64,000 nt of DNA from Kryptolebias marmoratus (Eukaryota; Chordata; Actinopteri; Cyprinodontiformes; Rivulidae): assembly GCF_001649575.2 (NCBI RefSeq), contig NC_051430.1, positions 19,481,611 through 19,545,610 of the forward strand, written 5' to 3'. The notes beneath the pieces are model-generated. The model was not told where the DNA came from, did no database searches, and was given only the letters and a program-made list of their open reading frames with translations. This document shows, in pieces, positions 53,901 to 64,000 of this stretch. The position numbers and the translations under genes are program-made. Every line of letters begins with the position of its first letter. The first letter of the stretch is position 1.

Positions 53901-56900
53901 ACAAGTAACGACACGGTGGAATGTGTTGTGTGTTTTTGTACACTTGAGATTATTTGTGAATAGTTATAGTACCCGGTAAAAACCTGATCACCTTATGTCC
54001 TGAGATGCAAAATCTTAGTGTTAAAAGAGAGTGTACTTCTGTTTGTTCTATGACTGTAGATAAATCTGTCATGCCAAACTGACCGCAAGATACATATAAA
54101 GATTAGAATTGATTTAAGCAGCAGTAATTCACTTTGTACTTGGCTCATCTCCAACCAGCTGTTAGGTGATCCGTTTGGCATGGACTACTTTCTTTTTCTC
54201 CAAAGTGAGGTGATTCAGAAATCTTACAGCAGATAAGATACGTACTACTCATAAGATTCCCACAGAACACTACTTCAAAAAAATTGAAACTATTTCTTTA
54301 AGTAGAAGAGAATGGCCTCGGGTTTCATCTTTTCAACACCTGATATGCAGCTTCGACCATCCTTCATGGGCGATTTCACAACCATTCACACCATAAAACA
54401 CTTCAAATATTGATTTAATCTAGTAAAACACCATCTGTGAAACTTCAGCTGATTCTGTTTGTCCTGTAAGTCCGCCCCACCCCCAACTTCACTCAACACA
54501 CTTCCCGATGAATGAACTCTGATCAGCAGGCTTCCTTCTCTCATTTCTTGTACCAAAAACTTGAGACACATGAATGCTTTGTTAAAACAAATTTCAGATG
54601 AAATACATCAGAACAACACAAAGATTGTCAGGACTCATTTCCTTAAACACCACCTGTTTGTCCCTGCTGAGTGCTAATATGTTGTACCTGACTGCATGGC
54701 AGCGAGCTGCAAAGGTGAACTAACTTTGTTTTAGTCAATTATAAAATGAATTATTAATTTATTAACCTTTATTTAACCAGGCAAATCCTATTGAGATCTC
54801 AGGTTTCTTTTTCAAGGGCCTGAAGGCAGCCTAACATGCATGTTTTTGGACTGAGGGAGAAAACCGAAGTGCCCAGAGAAAACCCACGCAAACACAAGGA
54901 GAACATACGACCTTCACACAGATAGGGTCCAGGTCCAACCCAGAGTTTGAAACCAGGACCTTCTTGCTGTGAGGCAACAGTGCTAACCACTAAACCACAG
55001 TGCTGCCCATTATAGTCAGAATCAAGGCACACATGTTGACTGTAAGTTTGTGATAAAATGTGTGTAAAATTAGTGACTGCTAATCCTAAGAGTATTTTGG
55101 AGGGGAAACATAGTTGCAACAAAATATTTCATATTCTCTGCAATGTGGTAATATTTAGCTGCAAGTTACAAGAAATTCCAGAAAGTTTTTGAATCTGTGT
55201 TTTGAGTTTGTTCTGATATAAATTAATGGAATCAGGCCAGTGTTAGCTTAAGGAGTAGCAGTGTACTGATTTTTTTTTAAGTGCATGTCACCAAAGGAAA
55301 TTTGGTGCGAGTTAATTCCACTAAGAAAATCTCACATCCAAGAGGTTAAACAAATGTTTACATGGAAAGCCCCACTGGAAACTGAGAACACTGGAAAAAT
55401 GATAACAGCAGGCTCATTTCGTGTTTGGATAACAAGTCAGCCGCGTGTTAGTTAAATGTTAGTCTGAGCAAGAATAGGTCTAAGTAACGTTCAAGGACAT
55501 TTTAGAGTGAGTTTCACAAAAACCAGCTGATCAACACAAGCAGGTTAGTCAAATTACCTCATGCAGGTAAACCTTTATAAACCCTTCTCTTTGTCATACC
55601 TTAGGGAAGAGTGAAAAAATGAATAAATACACCAACTTTAGGTACTTCAAATAAAGATAGGTACTGTTTGTTTTCCATTTTTTTACAAGTGCCTGAGTAT
55701 ATTTCTGGAATGGGCAACTTCAGAAGTATTTCTTTCCGAAATGTGATTATAGCAGGAACAAAAGCATTTATCATTAACTAAACTCTTAAAGCATCAGGCT
55801 GTCAAAACTAAGCAAACAGAAAAATATCTAAAGGTAAAGCAAAAAAAACAAAAATCAGTCATGCTATCAATCAGGCTATGCCAACAAGGCAGATAAAAGA
55901 TTGTACAATAAAGGTTATTATAGACTTAATAATGAGTTTATTAATCATTGTCAGTTTTATTACATAATAAATCTGTTAAACAATTAGTTGGGATGGGCTA
56001 AGCTGCAGTGTAGCAGGGTATAGATTAGAGTATAAATTATTAATTCCTTAGTTCCTTTTTCAGGGGTCGCCACAGAGAGTCATTCTCCTCCATACCTCGA
56101 TTACATTCCTGGCTAACTCCTCCTTCAGGACCACCCCTACTCTATTTCTCTTCCTATCCGCACCATGGTAAAACAGCTTGAACCCTGCCCTGATGCTATG
56201 AGCCTTGCTGCCCTTCCATTTGGTCTCTTCCACACATAAACATCTACCTTCCTCCTCTGCATCATGTCAGCCAGCTCTCAACCTTTGACTGCCATTGTTC
56301 CTATGTTTAGAGTTGCTACCCGCAGTCCTACACTCTAGACTTTCCTCTTCTCCCTCTGTCTCCTTGCACGTTTCCCTCCTTGTGGTCTTCGACAACAGCA
56401 CCTGTGCCGGTCGTTGTTAACCTGGGCCTTGAGTGAGCCGGTATGGTTTCGCTTGAATGAGCTGGCATGTTGGCTCTGGCAAAAGTGTTTTATGCCTGAT
56501 GTCCTTCTTGACACAAACTTCCCCATTTACCTGGGCTTGGGACCAGCACAAGAGATACACTGGCTTGTGCTCACTAGTGGCTAATTTGGTATAAATTATT
56601 CAACATAATTAAGCAAGTAGGCACAAAAAGTTGGCATTTAACCACAACTGCTCATCAATTTTCTGTGTGATTTTTTCCACACAAGCTGGAAACAGGCGTG
56701 TGTGGACAAAAACAACAAAGGTCAGTTTCACACAATGTTAAAAGAAAATGACTTACTTAATGATGCTGGGAGGAATGTGGACATACTCCATTGGAATTAA
56801 TTCTCCAAGCTCCTTCAGGCTGTTCACATACCTGATCTTACTGCTGAACTTAGAACTGTGGAAAACAGAAATCAGGAAGGTTTATAACAGAGATGTTTAC

Positions 56901-59900
56901 TTGAGATGTATGGGATGCTGTTGTTCATCATAAAATAGATGTCTGTCTATTGTGATATACAAGTGTGGGTGCAGTAGCTCAGATAACTGTGTGGTCCCTT
57001 GTAAAGACATAGGTCAATTCTGAAGTCCTGTTCTGTCAAAGAGTTATCAATCGTTAGTACTTTATCAGCCACGACAAAAAGCATGGAATATGAATTCAAT
57101 TCAATTCAACCAACTTTATTGTCCATACCATTTCTTGAAATGGACACTTATAATTGACATAAATACACATAAAAAACAATTTAAACTATAATAAATCTAA
57201 AAACTTAAAAGCATCGTTAAAATGGTCAAAACAGTAACACATTCTAAAAATGCCAGGTACATTAAAAACAAATGATTTGTTGCTTTATCTACAATTAAAC
57301 ACCTTATAAAGGGCCTGGTGATTCCCAGCAAAGTCCGGACAAACCAGGAAGGATGAACAATGAAGAACATCTTTAGGTTTTTCTTCAGCCTGTAGGGCAA
57401 AAACAGAGACAGAGGTGGAGTAAATCATTTCTAGAAGTTCATGATTACTTTCAACCTAATTTTCACTTGATTTATTGAACAATTATAATAGACTTTATAA
57501 AACAAAACTGCAAAAAATTGTATAGATTATGTACAATGTGTTTTTTCATGATCCAATATTTTTAACATGACCTGCATAGCTGTGAAGTAGTTAATTCTGT
57601 TACCTCACATTAAGACGGTCTCCAGTTTAAATCTTGGTGGGAGCTTTTCTGTGAGCAGTTTTCATGATTTTCACGCCCATGATTCCCCCCCACAAGATTC
57701 AGCCCTTGTTAAAACCTAGTGTGAAAACTAAATTGCATTCCTGACAGAACTTCACCCTAAATATTTCAGATTGATTATCTAAGAGTTTAGACTTCCCCAA
57801 AACATGCTGACAGTCATGGATTTGACATAATTGATTAGAGAAAGGATTAAACTAAACTGACAGAAGTAGTTTCATTTCATCAAAAACATTTTAAACTCCA
57901 GAGAGAACATTGAAGTTTAACTAAAATTCTGCTTTGGATTTTGTTGTGAGGTTACTTGTGTTGATATTACCTTCGGTCTATCATCTGGTAGCACCTTTTC
58001 ATCCAGGTAAAACCGGGCATTCTTCTACGAGGAGTGGCACCATTGAGATACACAATCATGTAGTCCTCTGCCACCATTAGTTCTAAGGTACTAATTACAT
58101 ACCTAGAGAGAGGGATAGAATGAAACTTTATCAGCATGACTTTGCTGTAACAAGCTGTCCAACCAGTTTTCTATGAGACATCAGCACAAGAACTCCTATT
58201 TCTGAAACTATGTGCTTAAATCAGGTTTTGTGAAAACACATGACAGAGGCCTAGTGTTCATCGAAGGAATGCATATGGCCTGCAAAGTTTTAAACTAAAA
58301 TCCTCATATCTTGAAAACTGATGGAGTTCTGGCTTTTGTGGTTAAATCTTGAAAAGAACATTATGCACAATCGCAGTCAACCTTACAAAAACTTGCACAA
58401 TCTGTTAGCCCTTAGAGTATGTGTTGGGAATGACTCTCAGCTACTACCACAACAAATTTGAGCTCAATTGCATTCAAAACTGACTGATTTATAGCAATTT
58501 CTGTCTTTGTTGAGGTTGATTAGTGATGGCTATCTTCATCTGAGTTGACCCCAAAAGTTATTCCATTGTAGATGTACATCCAGTGATTTCTTTCTAAGTT
58601 TTATTAAAATTAGTCCACTAGATCATGAGATATTTTGGTAACACTCAGACACTCAGCAGGTGATTACAAAGAGCAAAGACTGTCCACACAGCTAATTTGT
58701 GTCTATTGTTTTGAAATAAGACACAAAGGTGAATGCTGCCAGGTCTTTTTGCCCTGCATATCCACATGTAATTGGGGCTACAGAGAAATTTCACTTACAG
58801 GAAAAGGTTTTCCATTACATAGTTATAGTTGTCACAGTCGCTGTCTGGCAGGAAACATGCTGCAAACACGATGATGGCATTTTTTTCAGCATAGTAACCT
58901 GAGAACATGTAACAGACAGAAAGAGAACATTGTCACTAAGTTGCAAAGGGAAAGAGGACCTGAATGCAGCGCAATTTTAAGCATTTGTGTTCCTTTTGTG
59001 TACCTCCATGAGAGATAACCCTTTTGTATGGCTCAATGCACTTCATATCAATGCGGTGCTCCTGCTCTCCAATCACCACGCTCCTCCACAGTCTTTTGTC
59101 TCCTCTCTCTTCTGCTCGATGACCTGCTGTAGCACCGCCTGATGCTGCTCCTTCACCCAGATTAGGCTCTTCTGAGTCTGCTGTTTGTGGCATTAATGAA
59201 AAGCTTAACAAAATAATAGTAACAAATTTAAAAATCTTGACATATCGGTGTATATTTGAAGGAGAGCACAGTGGGGAGAGCAGCAAACAAATTGAATTTG
59301 TACAAAAAGTTCATTACTCTTGTTATTATTTTCAATTTCTCTTACCTCATGGCAGTCAATGGGAAATTTACTTATAGGAGTAAATGAAATGTCCACCAAT
59401 GTGCTGATAGCCATTTAGACAATGCCATATGCTGTCAAGCGTGAATGTGCAATACAGTATTTTTGGTCACATATCTTCTTTTATTGTATTTGTTCAGTTC
59501 AGTATAATCATGTGTCTGTTTCTGTTTATTGAAACACACAGTACTTGTGTTCTGTCTCCAGGTTTGTGTCTTACCGTGTGCATTGAACTCCAGAGAGTCT
59601 GTCTCATCAGGCGTGTCAATCCCATCAACACTAACATCCAGATCATCCCCAGTATCCAAGGCGTCGTCCTCTGTGTCCAGAGCATCTTCTGAAAGAAGCG
59701 ACCCCTCGCTGTGCTCCAATGACACGTTCAATGGTGGAGCTGACAGCTTTCTCCTTTGATTTGATCCACCTGATGTATCTGCTGAAGAGGGTGGGTCTGT
59801 TTAAAGAGACAGAGCAAGTGTATTTTTTTTAAATATGTGGATCACAAAACAATATCATCTTTCAAATACAAGACAACATTAAACATAACAACAAAACAGA

Positions 59901-62900
59901 TGGTACAACAATCATTTGGGCCCTTTATTATGATAGAGGACTTTAAGGTGCCCCGGGGGTTCTAGGAGCCAAGCTGTTGAGGGCAGTTCACTCCTTGATA
60001 TGGTCTCCCATGGCGAACTGATTCTATTTAAGATGCCAAACCAAGCTTGAGTCAATAACCATTTTGATGGATTTTGAAAGCCAAGGCCTCACCTTAACCC
60101 AAAACCTGGAACAGAAGCTCATCAGCAAAGCTCGATGGTTGGGTTGTACCCATGGGAGATAAAAATAAGATAGAAGGCTTAATTATTCAAGCTGAATTCT
60201 GCAATAGAATAATTTTGCATGACTTTAGTGGTTGGAAAGAACCCCAGTTTGTGTATGAGGTTGACAGACATGGATTAGATGTAGCTGGTTGTACCTTAAT
60301 GCTCAGTGTGGCTCCTTTACCAGTCTCCTGGAGTAGTAGTTTTCCGTGATAAAGAAAGAGTTGCTACTTTCCAGGTGCATTCCACCTTTAACTCCATCCA
60401 CATTCCATGTGTGGACTGAGGTTACAGAGGAAGTTAAAGCAGTGATTCACAATCCTGGTCCTTAAGGATGAGTGCTGATCTTGTTTTAGATGTTTTCCTG
60501 CTTCAACAAACCTAAGATAAACTTCTGAGTCAGTCTTCTGCTGAACTTGATGACAATGTGCCGAGGTAATTTAATCCTTTGAATCAGATGTGTTGAAGCA
60601 GAAACATCTAAAACATGAAGCACATCATGCCCTAAGCACCTGTTTTTGGAAGCAACTTCATATTGGCAGGATCTCAGGAGAGGATGGGGTTCCCCCAGAG
60701 TTCCTTAATGTCCTCGATGTTTTTGGTCTCAACAGAGCCTCAAAACTGACAAACCAGAGGTCAGGTTCCAACTTAAGATAAATCACACTTCACAGACACA
60801 TATGGAAAGTCTATGCCAGGGCACAGAGATAAGGGTTTGCAGTTTGATTGACTAATTATGACATTTTTAGTTTTTGTAAATGTGGCAGACCAGCTAGCTT
60901 AAAAGGATGCCTTCAAAAAACACCATAAACGTAAAAAAAATAATTAGAACAAACATTTTGCAAAGTTTGATGAAAATACAAGCCCAACAAGAAAACAGGA
61001 AAGACAATAAACCTAAACCCATGTTTTAGATAATACAACAACCCAAACAAAACTTTTTTTGAAAAAAAAGTGTTTTGTGAAATGCTGTGAAGTTTCTTAC
61101 GTATAGTTATGTTGTCATTTAAAATGATGCAGTATAATGTGAAATCTTTTAGTGTGCATCTTATCCTCTGATAAAGATTTCTTTACAGTGTTCAACAATA
61201 AGCTGACAAAGCTGTGACAACAAAATGGTACGTACTTGTCATCACTAAGGAACTACGTAGATGTAAAACAAGAAATGACATTTGCTAATGTTTTAAATAA
61301 AGACAAAAATACAAAGTTAGTTTATCTCTTGTTTATTTACCGTCTCTGTTATCCAGCTCCTCAGCAGCTTCTTCACTGGAGGCCATCTTCATCATCATCA
61401 TCCCTGCTGCATCGACTCCGTGCTGGGAGTTTCTGCTTAGAGGGACAGAATAACAATAATGAGTCACAACATAAACTATCATTCCTATAACCAGTGCCAC
61501 TACAGGCACAACTACACAGAGTATTGGACCAAACAAGCCAAAGACAATCATCTATCTACAACATGAAAGAACTGAAGTGTTCCCATGACACTGAATCAGA
61601 AAGAGTTTGAAATCTATTCAATAGACAAGAGAAGTAAAGAATCACACAAGGGACAAAGCAGATGGAGAGAAACTGACTGGATCCTCATTCCCAGGCTGCA
61701 CGTGTGGGCCGAGGACACAATACTGAGCAGTGTTGTCACCTCCCTCCACCCAGAGCTCCTCTAACAGATTCTAATTAACATAAAGCCTACCAACAATAGA
61801 GAAAAGCAGCACAGATAGATCAGTGCACACGATTACAGGATACGCACACACACAAGCGTTTTATCTTTTTTAAAAATTCTTGTTCTCCTACCTTTTCCTC
61901 ATCCACTCAGAACCAGAGACCTAACCAGTCTCTCCACAATAAGTCACATGATGAGTTAATTATGGAAGGGGTCTATTGTGCGTGTATGCAAACACGCATG
62001 CTTGCATACACACACAGAGGGATGAACAGGGGAGGGTCATGGATCCCAAAGAGGGGGCGGGTCATCATGACTATGAAGTGGGGCAAAATGAGCACAATAC
62101 TACAACTGCTGACGGGAATATTTACTGGGCTGTGGAGACAAATACAACTGCACACGTATACCCCTCACTTGGGCATAAAGTGACAATCTTTTGCCTGAGG
62201 TGAGCCATTTTAGTAACATTCACATCTTGTTCATGTCTCAGCTATTAGCAGAAGCATTTTAATGGTCAGTTTGGACAAGAGAAACGTGGTTTTTAGAGCA
62301 GGTGGAGGAACCTGGAAAGGTGCTAAATCGTCCTACAAGACAAAAACTCTGCCCTATTAACACATTACGTCTAATAGTGACAGGAATAAACCTAAGATGT
62401 ATAACTTTCGTACATTTAGTTTTTGTAAAGCACAGTGCATAACAAAAACTTTAATACCTCTTAATTTATTGATAAAAAAAACAAAGCTTAAGGATTTAAC
62501 ACAATTTTAAATGAATTTGAGCTTCCTATTTGTGCCTAAAAACAGTATTGCATGTCTTAATATGCGAAAACCCAAGCATATCTACTACTTTTCCCTCTCA
62601 GTTTAATAATCCCATCTTACTTTTAGAAAGAGCAGTCAAAACAAATATATTAGCACAGTTATAGTGTTTAACTAAAATGAGCTGAAAAGGTAGATGGAGT
62701 TTTGCAGACTCTAGTAGCAGCATTTTATTATTAGATCCCAAAAATAGGTGAGCGTGTATTTATCTGCGGAATTTATTTCTGGGTAAAATTGAGTCTGACA
62801 TAGGAAAAAGCTCACCTTGATAGGAGAAAGTGAACGTATCCATCTGACACATATCGTGCATGGTCTTCAGTCTTGGTGTGAGCATCTGATTGGTGGAATG

Positions 62901-63358
62901 GTTCTCCGTCGTACTGATAATGAACATTTTCTGAATCATAGTGACTCTGTTCGTCTGCTTGATGCTGAGAGTACTGGAGTTCAGACGAACATGCAGACTC
63001 ATCCACATATGAGCTCTCAGCTGCATACTGACACTTTACACATGCGTCATCCTGGCTGTGATGGGCATTAACTCCAGTTTCAAACTGGTTCTCACTCTGC
63101 TCAGATCTGAAATGTTTGGCTAAGGCATCAGTTGTGAACTCAGCATAGACCTCTGTGGTGTTCTGCTGCTGACTTTCAGATTTGGTTTCTGCGCAGGATC
63201 GAGAAGCGCTCTGGTTTTCAGTTCTTTGGTCGATGTGGTGGAAGTTGTAGCCGTACTTGGTTTGACCCTGAGTTGTGTTCTGAGTTCCTGCCGACTGATA
63301 TGCAGCATTTTCACCGGTCGGCTGAGATGACAGTTGTGGCGTTAAATCTTGGCATCTT
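50919..63358 (-). CDS. prune2: PRUNE2 (BMCC1/BNIPXL), 3' part with complete BCH domain
   Basis: PRUNE2 is a large neuronal and tumor-related scaffold with an N-terminal DHH/prune domain (not in this window) and a C-terminal BCH domain of the BNIP2 family, which binds small GTPase regulators and lipids. Exons on the minus strand: 63358-62816 (tentative), 61432-61341, 59796-59575, 59180-59004, 58898-58799, 58102-57971, 57389-57303, 56855-56757 and a tentative last exon 50946-50919. All phases join. The BCH region reads [97 protein letters not shown] and [20 protein letters not shown], nearly identical to mammalian PRUNE2 in places. The order after gcnt1 agrees with synteny. Confidence 0.9.
50947..52739 (-). 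other. prune2 last intron, distal part
   Basis: AT-rich non-coding DNA. I saw no alternative terminal exon on the minus strand, though a short one is easy to miss. Confidence 0.4.
52740..53970 (+). mobile_element. Decayed Tc1-like transposon, near full length
   Basis: Plus-strand relic that follows the fish Tc1 transposase order: a RNRTLR-type block near 53070, [18 protein letters not shown] near 53165, [19 protein letters not shown] near 53330, [15 protein letters not shown] at 53387, a [17 protein letters not shown] form of the DDE end near 53625, and the [11 protein letters not shown] end near 53815. Many stops and small deletions make it inactive. Open frames on the minus strand here are shadows. 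Confidence 0.85.
54735..55020 (+). repeat. Dispersed repeat (CCTTTATTTAACCAGG ... TGCTGCCC type)
   Basis: Begins CCTTTATTTAACCAGGCAAA and holds ATGTTTTTGGACTGAGGGAG, AAAACCCACGCAAACAC, ACCAGGACCTTCTTGCTGTG and CAGTGCTGCCCA, the blocks of a very common fish repeat. Family name not certain; non-coding. Confidence 0.7.
56045..56590 (+). repeat. LINE-like 3' fragment (dispersed repeat)
   Basis: Begins near CAGGGGTCGCCACAGAGAG and ends CTGGGCTTGGGACCAGCACA, AGAGATACACTGGCTTGTG. These blocks recur in teleosts, probably as the end of a non-LTR element. It lies in the last prune2 intron. Confidence 0.55.
56757..56855 (-). CDS. prune2: prune2 BCH exon 5
   Basis: Acceptor ttttccacag before 56855, donor gtaagt after 56757. 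Codes [20 protein letters not shown] and [14 protein letters not shown], the end of the BCH domain. Leaves in phase 2. Confidence 0.93.
57303..57389 (-). CDS. prune2: prune2 BCH exon 4
   Basis: Acceptor gccctacag before 57389, donor gtgttt after 57303. Codes [20 protein letters not shown] and [14 protein letters not shown] is the signature of CRAL-TRIO/BCH folds. Without splicing the frame continues RCLIVDK and onward, which is intron. Confidence 0.94.
57971..58102 (-). CDS. prune2: prune2 BCH exon 3
   Basis: Acceptor ctctctag before 58102, donor gtaata after 57971. Codes [35 protein letters not shown] and RCYQMIDRR. Most conserved exon of the gene in this window. Confidence 0.95.
58300..58645 (+). 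repeat. Dispersed family X
   Basis: Carries GTTGATTAGTGATGGCTATC, GAGTTGACCCCAAAAGTTAT, GATGTACATCCAGTGATTTC and CATGAGATATTTTGGTAAC. In the intron between prune2 BCH exons 2 and 3. Confidence 0.68.
58799..58898 (-). CDS. prune2: prune2 BCH exon 2
   Basis: Acceptor tgttctcag before 58898, donor gtaagt after 58799. Codes [20 protein letters not shown] and [11 protein letters not shown], matching the mammalian BCH sequence closely. Phases 1 in, 2 out. Confidence 0.94.
59004..59180 (-). CDS. prune2: prune2 exon at BCH start
   Basis: Tandem acceptor acag|cag before 59180 or 59177, donor gtacac after 59004. Codes [37 protein letters not shown] and [13 protein letters not shown]. The BCH domain begins near VVIGEQE. 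Confidence 0.93.
59575..59796 (-). CDS. prune2: prune2 acidic linker exon
   Basis: Acceptor tttaaacag before 59796, donor gtaaga after 59575. Codes [19 protein letters not shown], then an Asp/Glu-rich run ([20 protein letters not shown]) and [16 protein letters not shown]. The KLxAP...SLxxSEGS and DTPDEADS motifs are shared with mammalian PRUNE2 just before the BCH domain. Confidence 0.9.
59797..61340 (-). other. prune2 intron upstream of linker exon
   Basis: Holds the MITE at 60440. The stretch 59930-60420 has higher GC and looks like a repeat fragment, but I cannot name it. Confidence 0.45.
60440..60625 (+). mobile_element. MITE-like palindromic element
   Basis: TTTAGATGTTTTCCTGCTTC (60486) is mirrored by TGTTGAAGCAGAAACATCTA (60590) as inverted arms around a core with GAACTTGATGACAATGTG. 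This matches a common small hAT-type fish MITE beginning CAGTGATTCACAATCCTGGT. The right arm is shortened. Confidence 0.6.
61341..61432 (-). CDS. prune2: prune2 exon (MMMMK segment)
   Basis: Acceptor ctctaagcag before 61432, donor gtaaat after 61341. Codes [20 protein letters not shown] and [11 protein letters not shown]. Joins the following exon in phase 1 as [11 protein letters not shown]. It can also be read from an ATG upstream of its own acceptor (next entry). Confidence 0.72.
61341..61551 (-). CDS. prune2: Possible alternative first exon of prune2 with a membrane anchor
   Basis: An ATG at 61551, directly preceded by an in-frame TAG, opens 40 codons that run into the exon above in the same frame. 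They encode a strongly hydrophobic segment ([20 protein letters not shown] and MIVYVV, residues about 2-29) followed by [10 protein letters not shown]. Joined to the remaining exons this would give a 351-residue protein: N-terminal anchor, acidic linker and full BCH domain. The start context is weak (T at -3). No promoter motif is visible, so this is an inference from frame and hydrophobicity. Confidence 0.45.
61552..62815 (-). other. prune2 intron / possible upstream region of the short isoform
   Basis: About 1.3 kb. Would contain the promoter of the proposed membrane isoform. I see no clear TATA box or CpG island. Confidence 0.4.
62816..63358 (-). CDS. prune2: prune2 candidate exon, Gln/Ser/Tyr-rich, 180 codons
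   Basis: Acceptor ttcctgtaacag before 63358 and donor gtgagc after 62816 bound a 543-nt frame with no stop. It reads [20 protein letters not shown] at the start and DGYVHFLLS at the end and is rich in Q, S, Y, H and E with no known domain. Its end phase (2) fits the next exon (61432) exactly, giving R-NSQHG. I recognise no homolog; mammalian PRUNE2 has a long disordered region here, so this is probably its fish counterpart. It could belong to a different transcript. Confidence 0.55.
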
Positions 63359-64000
63359 CTGTTACAGGAACAAGGAATCTTGAATCAGTGCAAATACATG
63401 AAACACAGTAACACTCAGCTATATATGACATTTCTGGTAATGCTTCAATAGATCTATTTCAAACACGCATGCAAACTTTGTCTAACATAAAATGGGTCCC
63501 CCATTAGAACTGTCATTGTCTTGTCAACTTGTTCACAGGAAATATTTTGATTGGTAATAACAGGAAAAATCATGTTTGCCATATAGTCCATATAGTGTAT
63601 CACTTGAAAATGCATTATCAACCTTTTCCTGTTGTGACAAGTTAAACTTTCCACCATGTAAAAGCTGTGTCTGTATTTAAATATTCAGGGTTTCACAGAA
63701 TCACCAAAAAACACACACACAAACACACACACAAAACCTACACAAGTACAAAAAACCCCAAAAAACAATCATTTTGCAGGTGCAATCTTTGTCTGTTCTC
63801 CTCCACAACGCAATGACATACGGGCAACATTTCAACATTTCATAGAAGACAGTAATGCAGAAACACAAAAAGACACAGGGAAGTCAAAACCAAAGCTCCA
63901 GCTCCACTAGAGAACTCATTTTTCTATTTTGAGCTTCCTATTATAAACTCTTTTTAGTTTTTCTTGTTACTGTGACATTAAATTGATCTCCTTCATAGAT
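63359..64000 (-). other. prune2 intron at window edge
   Basis: Non-coding; an AC-rich stretch at 63700-63760. Upstream prune2 exons would lie beyond the window. Confidence 0.45.

Noticed and set aside
58936..59286. Second hydrophobic N-terminus reading into the prune2 exon at 59180
   Set aside because: The frame begins with TTG, not ATG, and the sequence before 59180 is intron with a good acceptor. It also shows that chance hydrophobic readings upstream of acceptors occur, which lowers confidence in the 61551 case.

Overview
This is vertebrate nuclear DNA, almost certainly from a ray-finned (probably percomorph) fish. Genes are split into many exons with GT-AG introns, the introns carry decayed Tc1/mariner elements and other teleost-type dispersed repeats, and the gene order pcsk5 - rfk - gcnt1 - prune2 matches the order on human chromosome 9q21. 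There is no operon, CRISPR array, phage or plasmid feature. One base is unknown (N at 13257).

Region 1 (1-33.2 kb, + strand) holds the 3' part of pcsk5 (proprotein convertase PC5/6). Twenty-one coding exons from 1035 to 32846 join in one continuous frame (3565 nt) and encode the Cys-rich furin-like repeat array, a transmembrane helix and an acidic cytosolic tail, which is the membrane-bound B form. A separate terminal exon at 9424-9539 encodes the short PLAC-type tail of the secreted A form. The catalytic domain lies left of the window.

Region 2 (35.7-38.3 kb, - strand) is rfk, riboflavin kinase, complete in four exons with a CpG-rich promoter area.

Region 3 (39.5-49.3 kb, + strand) is a tandem pair of gcnt1-like core-2 beta-1,6-GlcNAc transferase genes, 6.09 kb apart, each with four coding exons and a probable non-coding first exon. 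The copies are nearly identical in exons and in introns 1 and 3, but unrelated over most of intron 2 and outside the genes. This mosaic suggests gene conversion.

Region 4 (50.9-63.4 kb, - strand) is the 3' part of prune2: an upstream low-complexity exon, then exons for the acidic linker and the complete BCH (CRAL-TRIO-like) domain. A possible alternative first exon at 61341-61551 would give a short isoform with an N-terminal transmembrane segment.

The genes do not form a pathway. PCSK5 processes secreted precursors, RFK makes FMN, GCNT1 branches O-glycans in the Golgi, and PRUNE2 is a BCH-domain scaffold. The best leads are the gcnt1 mosaic, the prune2 membrane isoform, and the apparent loss of a Cys-rich half-repeat in pcsk5. 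I found no previously undescribed multi-gene system.
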